A stretch of DNA of 64,000 nt, from assembly GCA_023206055.1 (NCBI GenBank), contig CP065366.1, positions 3,100,001 to 3,164,000 on the forward strand. Direction: 5' to 3'. This document shows positions 27,471 to 35,208 of the stretch, piece by piece. The notes below the pieces were generated by a model. It was not told the origin of the DNA, searched no databases, and was given only the letters and a program-made list of their open reading frames with translations. Source of the DNA: Vibrio cyclitrophicus. GTDB taxonomy: Bacteria; Pseudomonadota; Gammaproteobacteria; Enterobacterales; Vibrionaceae. Position 1 is the first letter of the stretch. The number at the start of each line of letters is the position of its first letter. Position numbers and translations under genes: made by a program.

Positions 27471-27492
27471 TAACTTACCCTTCTTACAGATA

Positions 27493-27520
27493 CAAAAAGA
27501 GAGAGTTCGCACTCTCTCTT
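27493..27520 (-). terminator. Terminator or attenuator between era and recO
   Basis: A perfect 9-bp stem AGAGAGAGT/ACTCTCTCT (27498-27506 with 27511-27519) with a 4-nt loop is followed by five T on the minus strand. It lies 52 bp past the era stop and just before the recO ribosome site, so it can reduce transcription into recO-pdxJ-acpS. Confidence 0.75.
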
Positions 27521-27571
27521 GTATTTATATTCAATTCAACTTTCTTAATATCAGAAAGTGACGTTCATATA

Positions 27572-28543
27572 TTATAGATCGTCGATGTAGCCTAACGAGC
27601 GAAGTGCACGCTCATCGTCAGCCCAACCAGACTTAACTTTAACCCAAGTCTCTAGGTAAACCTTACGACCGAATAGTTCTTCCATATCGATACGCGCTTC
27701 ACGACCAATCGTTTTGATCTTCTCGCCCGCTTTACCAATTACCATCTTCTTCTGACCAGTACGTTCAACAAGAATCAAAGCATTGATGTGGAAACCATCG
27801 TTATCAGGGTTGTAATCAAAACGCTCGATTTCAACCGTTACAGAGTAAGGTAGCTCTTCGCCTGTGAATCGCATTAGTTTTTCACGGATGATTTCAGAGG
27901 CCATAAAGCGCTGTGAACGATCCGTTACGTACTCTTCAGGGAAGTGGTGCGTCGCTTTTGGTAAAGAGTTACGAACGTGCTTACGCAGTACATCGATATT
28001 CTTACCTTGTTTCGCCGAGATTGGCACAACATCAAGGAAGTCCATCTTCTTAGACACTTCCATCATGTGTTGCATCACGTCGGTACGGTCTTGAACGTTG
28101 TCTACCTTGTTAATACAAAGGACTACTGGGAAATCTGTTTTTCTCAGCTTGTTCAGTACCATTTCATCGTCGTCAGTCCAGTGAGTACCGTCAACAAGGA
28201 AAAATACTAGGTTCACATCGCTCAGTGAGCTGTTCGCCGCACGGTTCATCAAACGGTTGATTGCACGCTTTTCTTCGATGTGAAGTCCAGGAGTATCAAC
28301 GTAGATCGCTTGGTAATCACCTTCAGTTTCTACGCCCATAATACGGTGGCGTGTCGTCTGAGGTTTACGTGATGTGATCGAGATTTTCTGACCCAAAATA
28401 TGGTTCAGAAGCGTCGATTTACCTACGTTTGGTCGACCGACAATAGCGATGAAGCCACAGTGTTGGTTTTCCGGTAGGCCCGTTTTTTTGCTATCAGATG
28501 AAAAGAATGCATCGATATCGAAATCTTGGTTGTTATCAGACAT
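27572..28543 (-). CDS. era: GTPase Era
   Basis: Essential GTPase that binds the 3' end of 16S rRNA in 30S assembly. The 323-residue product has G1 GRPNVGKST (residues 36-44), G3 DTPGL, G4 NKVD and a C-terminal KH domain (VIGKAGEKIKTIGREAR about 270). An N-terminal extension of about 25 residues is seen relative to E. coli Era (301 aa), rich in Asp/Ser; tandem family likeness starts near HCGFIAIVG. Its start overlaps the rnc stop by 8 bp, so rnc and era are coupled. Confidence 0.97.
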   Translation of the reverse strand: MSDNNQDFDIDAFFSSDSKKTGLPENQHCGFIAIVGRPNVGKSTLLNHILGQKISITSRKPQTTRHRIMGVETEGDYQAIYVDTPGLHIEEKRAINRLMNRAANSSLSDVNLVFFLVDGTHWTDDDEMVLNKLRKTDFPVVLCINKVDNVQDRTDVMQHMMEVSKKMDFLDVVPISAKQGKNIDVLRKHVRNSLPKATHHFPEEYVTDRSQRFMASEIIREKLMRFTGEELPYSVTVEIERFDYNPDNDGFHINALILVERTGQKKMVIGKAGEKIKTIGREARIDMEELFGRKVYLETWVKVKSGWADDERALRSLGYIDDL

Positions 28544-29213
28544 TGCTTAGTTGCTCTAATGCTGTTTCAGCAGCCGCTTGTTCTGCCTTGCGGCGGCTAG
28601 TGCCTTTACCGATAACAGGTTTATCCACACCTGCCACTTCACACTCAACCGTAAACTCTTGGTTGTGTGCTTCACCTTTAATATTAGTCACTGTGTAGAC
28701 AGGTAGAGGATTTCTTCGACCTTGCAAAAACTCTTGTAGGCGAGTTTTCGGATCTTTTTGAGATACTCCAGGCTGAATAGCATCTAGGCGAGATTGGTAC
28801 CAGCTTAAAATAATGCGGCGAACAACTTCGGTATCACTATCTAAATAGACAGCACCGATAATCGCTTCCACTGCATCCGCTAGAATAGAATCACGACGGA
28901 AACCGCCACTCTTCAACTCACCTGGACCTAATTTTAAGTAATCTCCTAGTTCGAATTCACGACCTAGTTCTGCCAATGTATGACCACGTACCAATGTTGC
29001 ACGCATGCGGCTCATATCACCTTCGTTTACCTTAGGAAAACGGTGGTAAAGATCATCAGCGATAACAAAACTTAAAATTGAATCGCCCAGAAACTCAAGA
29101 CGTTCGTTATGTTTACCTGCGGCGCTGCGGTGAGTCAGCGCCAAGTGGATAAGATCGGCATCATTAAACTGATAGCCAATCTTTCTCTCTAGTTTATCAA
29201 TTGGAGAATTCAT
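28536..29213 (-). CDS. rnc: Ribonuclease III
   Basis: Double-strand-specific endonuclease that processes rRNA precursors and regulates mRNAs. The 225-residue product has the RNase III signature ERLEFLGDSILSFVIAD (about 38-54) with the catalytic Glu/Asp, the second acidic pair near ADAVEAIIGAVYLD (about 114-127), and a C-terminal dsRNA-binding domain (DPKTRLQEFLQG ... GKGTSRRKAEQAAAETAL). It is 26 bp downstream of lepB and overlaps era. Confidence 0.97.
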   Translation of the reverse strand: MNSPIDKLERKIGYQFNDADLIHLALTHRSAAGKHNERLEFLGDSILSFVIADDLYHRFPKVNEGDMSRMRATLVRGHTLAELGREFELGDYLKLGPGELKSGGFRRDSILADAVEAIIGAVYLDSDTEVVRRIILSWYQSRLDAIQPGVSQKDPKTRLQEFLQGRRNPLPVYTVTNIKGEAHNQEFTVECEVAGVDKPVIGKGTSRRKAEQAAAETALEQLSNV

Positions 29214-29239
29214 GCTCTCTCGATGTGTTATGTGATCGA

Positions 29240-30136
29240 TTAATGAATCCCACCGATGCGATTAAAACGCACACCAGTAGGAATCCATGTTGGAAGTATA
29301 CTGTCTGAACCACGTTCGAATTCGAAGCTGATCCAAATAGCAACGGCCTTACCAACAAGGTTTGCTTCAGGGACAAAGCCCCAGTAACGGCTATCGGCAC
29401 TGTTGTCACGGTTATCACCCATCACAAAGTACTGGCCTTCTGGAACGACCCACTCGTTAACACCATTGCGAGGCTGGTATGCTTGCACACGATCACGACG
29501 TAATGGGTTAACTAAAATTTGGTGTTCTACGTCTCCAAGTTGTTCATTCAGCTGAATCAGAGGCACACCATCTTGAACAAATTGGCTTTCTTCGACGTTA
29601 CTTAGTTTCACTGGCTCACAGCTACTTGTACCCTTCGCTTGAATACAGATCTCTTTACGACTGCTGTAGCGAATGGTGTCACCTGGCATACCAACAACAC
29701 GCTTGATGTAGTCGATATTAGGTTGAGGTGGGTACTTAAATACGATTGAATCACCACGCTCTGGCTTGCCCGTTTCTACCAGTTGAGTGCGCCATACCGG
29801 GTCTTTTAGACCATAAGCGTACTTTTCTACCAAGATGAAATCACCAACCAATAGTGTTGGCATCATCGAGCCAGATGGAATTTGAAACGGTTCATAAATA
29901 AATGAACGCAAAACCAAAACAAATGCAATTACAGGGAAAATGGACACACTGTTCTCAACCCACCAAGGCTGAGCCGTAACTTTTGCGCTGGTTGCAGCGT
30001 CTAGGCCATTCGATTGTGCTTCGACGTCAGCCAGTTTTTGTTGGCGTTTCTTCGCCCACACAAACTTTTCCAACGCCCATACAATGCCGGTCACTAGAGT
30101 TACGATCACTAAGATAAGCGAAAATGTATTAGCCAT
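29240..30136 (-). CDS. lepB: Signal peptidase I LepB
   Basis: Inner-membrane serine protease that cleaves signal peptides of exported proteins. The 298-residue product has two N-terminal membrane segments (about 4-22 and 62-80), the catalytic serine in PSGSMMPTLLVGD (about residue 91), the lysine general base in IKRVVGMPGD and the C-terminal box GDNRDNSADSRYWGFV. It sits between lepA and rnc. Confidence 0.97.
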   Translation of the reverse strand: MANTFSLILVIVTLVTGIVWALEKFVWAKKRQQKLADVEAQSNGLDAATSAKVTAQPWWVENSVSIFPVIAFVLVLRSFIYEPFQIPSGSMMPTLLVGDFILVEKYAYGLKDPVWRTQLVETGKPERGDSIVFKYPPQPNIDYIKRVVGMPGDTIRYSSRKEICIQAKGTSSCEPVKLSNVEESQFVQDGVPLIQLNEQLGDVEHQILVNPLRRDRVQAYQPRNGVNEWVVPEGQYFVMGDNRDNSADSRYWGFVPEANLVGKAVAIWISFEFERGSDSILPTWIPTGVRFNRIGGIH

Positions 30137-30172
30137 TGATATCCCTTAAATTTCATTTCTTTAAAAATAACG

Positions 30173-30208
30173 AAAGTGAAAGAATAGCGAGCTACTCTTC
30201 CACTTTCA
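30173..30208 (-). repeat. Long hairpin in the lepA-lepB gap
   Basis: A 36-nt imperfect palindrome, GAAAGTGAAAGA (30173-30184) against TCTTCCACTTTC (30197-30208), with an inner TAGC-GA-GCTA closing the loop. On the minus strand it is followed by GTTATTTTT. It could be a weak terminator/attenuator limiting lepB-rnc-era expression or an RNase III processing site. Confidence 0.6.
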
Positions 30209-30233
30209 ATTATTCGTTTACCGTTGGATAAAG

Positions 30234-32027
30234 TTAATCTTTTCCAACGTGAAGGATTGCAAGGAAAGCTTCTTGAGGCAGTTCAACGTTACCGATCTGC
30301 TTCATACGCTTCTTACCTTCTTTTTGTTTCTTAAGAAGTTTCTTCTTACGACTGATATCACCACCGTAACATTTTGCGATTACGTTCTTACGCAGTTGTT
30401 TCACTGTAGAACGAGCAATGATGTGGTTACCAATCGCTGCTTGAATCGCGATATCAAACATTTGACGAGGGATGAATTCTTTCATCTTCTCTACCAGTAG
30501 ACGGCCACGAGACTGAGCAATATCTTTGTGTGTAATGATCGCTAGTGCATCAACCGTTTCACCATTCAGCAGTACGTCTACACGTACCATGTTTGATGGC
30601 TCGTAACGTTGGAAGTTGTAATCCAATGATGCGTAGCCGCGAGACGTTGACTTAAGACGGTCAAAGAAGTCTAGAACCACTTCTGCCATAGGAAGGTCGT
30701 ACGTCACAGCAACTTGGTTACCGTGGTAAACCATGTCTACTTGTACGCCACGCTTCTCAACACATAGTGTGATTACGTTACCTAGGTAATCCGAAGGTAC
30801 CAGAATATTACAGCGTGCAATTGGCTCGCGAATTTCTTCTAGGTCATTAACCGCTGGCAGTTTAGCCGGGCTATCAACGTACAGAACCGTTTTATCTGTT
30901 TTTACAACTTCATACACTACTGTTGGTGCAGTCGTGATTAGGTCTAGGTCGTATTCACGCTCTAAACGCTCTTGGATGATCTCCATGTGAAGCATTCCTA
31001 AGAAGCCACAACGGAAACCAAAGCCAAGTGCTGCTGAACTTTCTGGTTCGTAAAACAGTGATGCATCGTTCAGGCTTAATTTGCCTAGTGCGTCACGGAA
31101 GTTTTCGTAGTCATCAGACGATACTGGGAATAGACCTGCGTATACCTGAGGCTTCACTTTTTGGAAACCAGGTAGACGTTCTGTACTGCCGCCTTTTGCA
31201 AGCGTCAACGTATCACCAACAGGTGCGCCAAGGATGTCTTTAATACCACAAACAACCCAACCAACTTCGCCAGTATTAAGTTCAGTTGTATCGATTTGCT
31301 TAGGTGTGAAAATACCTAGACGGTCAACACCCCAAACTTGGTCTGTCGACATTACTTTAATCTTGTCGTTCTTCTTCAGCTTACCGTTTTTGATACGAAC
31401 CAAAGAAACAACGCCTAAGTAGTTATCGAACCAAGAGTCGATGATCAGTGCTTGTAGCGGCGCTTCTGGATCACCTTCTGGTGGTGGGATAGCAGTTACG
31501 ATGTTTTCAAGAACGTCGTCAACACCGATACCGGTTTTTGCAGAACAACGAGTCGCTTCCATCGCATCGATGCCAACGATCTCTTCGATTTCTTCAGCAA
31601 CACGTTCTGGTTCAGCTGCAGGTAAGTCAATCTTGTTCAAGATTGGCACTACTTCCAGTTCCATTTCGATTGCTGTGTAACAGTTTGCTAGAGTTTGTGC
31701 TTCAACACCTTGGCCAGCATCTACTACAAGTAGTGCGCCTTCACAAGCCGCTAGAGAACGAGATACTTCGTAAGAGAAATCTACGTGTCCAGGAGTGTCG
31801 ATAAAGTTAAGTTGGTAAGTTTCACCATCTTTAGCTTTGTAATCTAAAGTCACACTCTGCGCTTTAATTGTAATACCACGCTCGCGTTCTATATCCATAG
31901 AATCGAGGACTTGAGCTGCCATCTCACGTTCACTTAATCCTCCACAAACTTGGATTAAGCGGTCAGAAAGGGTCGACTTACCGTGGTCGATGTGGGCGAT
32001 AATCGAAAAATTACGAATGTGCTTCAT
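30234..32027 (-). CDS. lepA: Elongation factor 4 LepA
   Basis: Translational GTPase that acts on stalled or mis-translocated ribosomes and in initiation. The 597-residue product begins MKHIRNFSIIAHIDHGKST (G1), and has DTPGHVDF (G3), NKIDLPAAEPE (G4) and the LepA-specific C-terminal domain (SRKKKLLKKQKEGKKRMK) with a C-terminal ILHVGKD. It is the usual upstream partner of lepB. Confidence 0.98.
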   Translation of the reverse strand: MKHIRNFSIIAHIDHGKSTLSDRLIQVCGGLSEREMAAQVLDSMDIERERGITIKAQSVTLDYKAKDGETYQLNFIDTPGHVDFSYEVSRSLAACEGALLVVDAGQGVEAQTLANCYTAIEMELEVVPILNKIDLPAAEPERVAEEIEEIVGIDAMEATRCSAKTGIGVDDVLENIVTAIPPPEGDPEAPLQALIIDSWFDNYLGVVSLVRIKNGKLKKNDKIKVMSTDQVWGVDRLGIFTPKQIDTTELNTGEVGWVVCGIKDILGAPVGDTLTLAKGGSTERLPGFQKVKPQVYAGLFPVSSDDYENFRDALGKLSLNDASLFYEPESSAALGFGFRCGFLGMLHMEIIQERLEREYDLDLITTAPTVVYEVVKTDKTVLYVDSPAKLPAVNDLEEIREPIARCNILVPSDYLGNVITLCVEKRGVQVDMVYHGNQVAVTYDLPMAEVVLDFFDRLKSTSRGYASLDYNFQRYEPSNMVRVDVLLNGETVDALAIITHKDIAQSRGRLLVEKMKEFIPRQMFDIAIQAAIGNHIIARSTVKQLRKNVIAKCYGGDISRKKKLLKKQKEGKKRMKQIGNVELPQEAFLAILHVGKD

Positions 32028-32164
32028 AGGCTTGGTGTGACTAAACTCTTTGAATAGGGATAATAAGAAAGCCGCGACGCGTCCAATCTACAGTCAGCAT
32101 TGGTGGCGGCATTTCAATCAAGTTGGCAGATTCTACCCAATTTAAGGGCAAGAAGCATCATAAA

Positions 32165-32635
32165 TTAGACGAGAGACTCACCTAGGATTCGAATCAAGAC
32201 GACTTCTTGCTTGGATTTGTCTTCCATAGGTTTGGCTAACCGCTTCGCTAAGGCAATCCCACCAGCTGTAAACAGTGCTGCACTTAAGATAACAATGCCC
32301 TCGCCCCCTTGGAGTAAGGGTTGTAACAAGATTTGTCCAAAACCAGCACCAATCATCAACATGAAAAGTGGGATGAGATAAACAATCGCCGCCGACTGAA
32401 GTAGGCTTTTTTCTGGAAAGCCAATTTCTACGATTTGTCCTGCTTTAACTAAGCTTTTGGTTTTAAGCTGCCAAAACAAAGATTTATTACCAACAGCCTT
32501 AGTCACAATGCCCGTACCGCAGCTTTTTTGAGAAGAGCAACTGCTACAACTGGTTTGTTGTTCGCAGCTCAGTTGAACAAAGTATTGCTTACCTTTTTGT
32601 TCAACCGAGCTAACGGTCGCTAACGCGGTCATCAT
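32165..32635 (-). CDS. rseC: SoxR-reducing / sigma-E modulator protein RseC
   Basis: Inner-membrane protein encoded with the sigma-E regulators; in E. coli it also has an electron-transfer link with Rsx in SoxR reduction. The 156-residue product shows the N-terminal Cys cluster CEQQTSCSSCSSQKSCG (five cysteines, residues about 24-40) and two hydrophobic segments (about 80-100 and 107-128). Its start overlaps the rseB stop by 4 bp (ATGA type), so it ends the rpoE-rseA-rseB-rseC operon. Confidence 0.93.
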   Translation of the reverse strand: MMTALATVSSVEQKGKQYFVQLSCEQQTSCSSCSSQKSCGTGIVTKAVGNKSLFWQLKTKSLVKAGQIVEIGFPEKSLLQSAAIVYLIPLFMLMIGAGFGQILLQPLLQGGEGIVILSAALFTAGGIALAKRLAKPMEDKSKQEVVLIRILGESLV

Positions 32636-33594
32636 TGCGCTTGTACCGATTTATTGAATGTAACTGACTGAGCAATACGTTTTGCAGTTGCTGGCGGAAT
32701 ATCACCAACCACAGAGATTTCTTTGTCGCCAATCACTAAGCTGTGCAAGGTTCTGCGCCCTTGGCGTACCAATTGCCCTTTCAATGAATGTTCGTCTTTT
32801 TCAGCGATATAAACCGAAAAGCTAAACAATCCATCACTGAAAAGCTGACTTTCAACCATTTTATCGGTCGCAGCCATTTGATAGCGACTAAGCTCTTTTG
32901 ACTTAAACCCTTCAGGAATCCAAGAGGCTTGCCAGTTGGTTTCACTCACTAAGCCTTCCGGTAATGATAAAACTTTCGGCAATTGAGCTTGGTTCAAGCC
33001 ACCCATCGCCTCAGCAATCTTATCGTTCACCACGTAAGAGATGGTGCGGTACTGTTCAAGCACTTCGCCATCACGGTCCAAAAGGTCGGCACGCAAAGGA
33101 AGACTCGTTTTTTCGTCTACCCAAACCACGTAAGAATAGCGAAGGCCGTCTTTCGGCACGACACGTAGCACTTGAGTGGTGCTGCCCGCTTCACGAGAGC
33201 GCCCAACTTTCACAAAGTCGTAGTACTGATTTAGGGACTCAATATCTCGATTAATCATCGGAATAACAGGTGCAACCATGCTGCCTGACTGAATCGTAAA
33301 TGGCTCGGTACCCGGTTCGATGTAGCTAACTTCGTTACCACGTCGAATGACTTCACGAACAGGGCCACTTAGGTAAACAAGGTGTGCAAGCTGTTGGTCG
33401 TCTTTAACCGCATGGCGATAAACAAGAGGTTCAATACTGCTCTTCTTTATCAAAATGTAGGAGAGTTCGTAATTTAGATGCTGACTGGCCTCGTTCATTT
33501 GATGCAACAAGGCCTTTGCAGTGGTTTCCTCTGCAAAGGCTGTTGGAGACATCAAGCTGAACAGTGTCAGTGCACTGACCAGGATTTTCTTCAT
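32632..33594 (-). CDS. rseB: Sigma-E regulatory protein RseB (periplasmic)
   Basis: Binds the periplasmic part of RseA and protects it from DegS; senses misplaced lipopolysaccharide or lipoproteins. The 320-residue product has a signal peptide (KKILVSALTLFSLMSPTAFA) and the MucB/RseB two-domain fold (e.g. VYRHAVKDDQQLAHLVYLSGP; LRVVPKDGLRYSYVVWVDEKT as broken segments; a C-terminal half from about residue 215). It overlaps rseA and rseC by 4 bp on each side. Confidence 0.95.
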   Translation of the reverse strand: MKKILVSALTLFSLMSPTAFAEETTAKALLHQMNEASQHLNYELSYILIKKSSIEPLVYRHAVKDDQQLAHLVYLSGPVREVIRRGNEVSYIEPGTEPFTIQSGSMVAPVIPMINRDIESLNQYYDFVKVGRSREAGSTTQVLRVVPKDGLRYSYVVWVDEKTSLPLRADLLDRDGEVLEQYRTISYVVNDKIAEAMGGLNQAQLPKVLSLPEGLVSETNWQASWIPEGFKSKELSRYQMAATDKMVESQLFSDGLFSFSVYIAEKDEHSLKGQLVRQGRRTLHSLVIGDKEISVVGDIPPATAKRIAQSVTFNKSVQAQ

Positions 33595-34214
33595 TCAATG
33601 TCCGATTCTAGATGTGCATCTTGCATTGGCGATGCATCACTGTTTAATCTTAGCTGCAGCTCATAATCTTCTAGCATTGCATGAACGCGTTTGCGCTGCT
33701 CTTGCAAGTTAGCTTCAGATGCTGGCTTCTCAACAGAGTCACGCGTTAAGCTTACAGGTTCTGCAGAACCGGCAAATGGAATTGTCTGGAGTACAGGCAA
33801 CTGCTCTGGTGCTGCAGGGTCGCTACCACCATATTGTTGAACACCTAATACAACCGCTAATGAAACACACGCTGCCACGGCAACTTGTCCAAACTGTTGT
33901 AACCAAGCCGGAAGCTGGCGCTTCGCTTTTTGAGGTTTAGGTTGCTCTTCAATTGGAGTAACAGTAGGTTCAACATTCACTTGGTGCAGGCTCGACATTG
34001 AACCATGTGCAGGCTCGTTCTCAAGCGCTGCCGAGACACTATTAGCAATGTTCCACTCTGGAGTTTCTGGCGCATCCCCACGCATAACATCACCAATTAA
34101 ATGGTAACTCTGCCAGGTATCCATGCTTTCTTGATCGGATTCGAGATCTACAATGAGAGCTTTATCGATCGTTTCACCATCCATGAGTGCCGAAAGCTTT
34201 TCTTTATCAGCCAT
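33591..34214 (-). CDS. rseA: Anti-sigma-E factor RseA
   Basis: Single-pass inner-membrane protein that sequesters RpoE until cleaved by DegS and RseP. The 207-residue product has the cytoplasmic binding domain (MADKEKLSALMDGETID, and WQSYHLIGDVMRG about residue 30-42), a transmembrane segment at about 97-112 (QVAVAACVSLAVVLGV) and a periplasmic tail. ATG 34214 has a GGTG site; the four-codon longer frame is less likely. It lies 26 bp after rpoE. Confidence 0.95.
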   Translation of the reverse strand: MADKEKLSALMDGETIDKALIVDLESDQESMDTWQSYHLIGDVMRGDAPETPEWNIANSVSAALENEPAHGSMSSLHQVNVEPTVTPIEEQPKPQKAKRQLPAWLQQFGQVAVAACVSLAVVLGVQQYGGSDPAAPEQLPVLQTIPFAGSAEPVSLTRDSVEKPASEANLQEQRKRVHAMLEDYELQLRLNSDASPMQDAHLESDIE

Positions 34215-34240
34215 TATTTTCACCATAATTATTACAAGTT

Positions 34241-34819
34241 CTAGCGTTGCAAAAGAGGTTTAATTTTCTTTTCCACCGCTTCACGAGCTCGGAAAATACG
34301 CGAACGTACGGTTCCTACAGGGCAATCCATTACTTCTGCAATTTCTTCGTAGCTCAAACCTTCGAGCTCTCGCAATGTCATTGCAGTTTTTAAGTCTTCT
34401 GGTAGCGCTTCAATCGCTCCAAAAACGACTTGTTTCAATTCTTTTGACAGCGTTAAGTTCTCAGGGTTCGATATTTCTTTTAACGCGCTGCCTGTTTCGT
34501 AATATTCTGCATCTTCTGCATCTACATCTGTTGCTGGCGGCCTACGGCTTTGGGCAACGATATGATTTTTAGCGGTGTTCACGGCAATTCGGTACAACCA
34601 TGTATAGAAGGCACTCTCGCCACGAAAGTTAGGTATCGCGCGGTAAGCTTTAATAAACGCTTCTTGTGCTACATCAGGTACATCACCGGAATTATTCACG
34701 TATCGAGAGATAAGATTACAAACTTTGTTTTGATACTTAACCACTAGTAAGTTAAATGCCTGCTTATCTCCACTCTGAACTCGCTCAATCAACACTTGAT
34801 CGGTTAGCTGCTCGTTCAT
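34241..34819 (-). CDS. rpoE: RNA polymerase sigma-E factor RpoE
   Basis: Extracytoplasmic-function sigma factor for envelope stress. The 192-residue product starts MNEQLTDQVLIERVQSGDK and has region 2 (YQNKVCNLISRYV; DVAQEAFIKAYRAIPNFRGESAFYTWLYRIAVN in segments) and the region 4 helix-turn-helix (LRELEGLSYEEIAEVMDCPVGTVRSRIFRAREAV in segments). ATG 34819 gives the family length; the in-frame extension to 34858 is unlikely. A sigma-E promoter 100 bp upstream shows autoregulation. Confidence 0.98.
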   Translation of the reverse strand: MNEQLTDQVLIERVQSGDKQAFNLLVVKYQNKVCNLISRYVNNSGDVPDVAQEAFIKAYRAIPNFRGESAFYTWLYRIAVNTAKNHIVAQSRRPPATDVDAEDAEYYETGSALKEISNPENLTLSKELKQVVFGAIEALPEDLKTAMTLRELEGLSYEEIAEVMDCPVGTVRSRIFRAREAVEKKIKPLLQR

Positions 34820-34918
34820 TCGAGCGGGTACTCCTATTGTTATAACCCTCACCTTCACAGATATGGGTACTAATTATGCGAAATGTAGTATTGACACCAC
34901 CGTCTACAAGAGCACTAT

Positions 34919-34946
34919 TGTGACTAAGCCAAATACCGAAAGTTCC
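34919..34946 (-). promoter_or_regulatory. Sigma-E promoter of rpoE-rseABC
   Basis: On the minus strand GGAACTT (plus 34940-34946), 16 bp spacer and TCACA (plus 34919-34923) match the sigma-E consensus GGAACTT-N16-TCnnA. It lies about 100 bp upstream of the rpoE start and gives positive autoregulation. Confidence 0.88.
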
Positions 34947-35208
34947 AACTTTCTTAAAATTATTTGCCATTATTGTTTCACAATGTGATGTAATAAAAAT
35001 AGCTATCCCTATCAATTTGGGGAAACTTGAGCAAAAGCAATGGTATTGAGCAATTAAATATTTCTAGATAGCTGTCTATATATTGATTTTGCATAGCGTT
35101 TAAGGATGACTCTGGAGAGATTATAACAGTCTTACCCAAACTCCTAAAACAAGACAAAGTCAATTGAGAGTGGACAACTCGACTATAGCCCGGGATTTAA
35201 TAAGTTTT
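34947..35208. other. rpoE-nadB divergent intergenic region
   Basis: AT-rich DNA between the sigma-E promoter and the nadB start. It should hold the nadB promoter and any distal rpoE promoter, but I see no site I can place firmly. A 76-codon minus-strand frame across 34785-35015 runs into rpoE in another frame and has no family likeness. Confidence 0.4.

Noticed and set aside
28621..28629. DnaA-box-like TTATCCACA
   Set aside because: Single copy, inside the rnc coding region, with no cluster of boxes or AT-rich unwinding element. No replication origin is supported.
34785..35015. 76-codon minus-strand frame upstream of rpoE
   Set aside because: It covers the sigma-E promoter and overlaps rpoE in another frame. 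No ribosome site and no family likeness.
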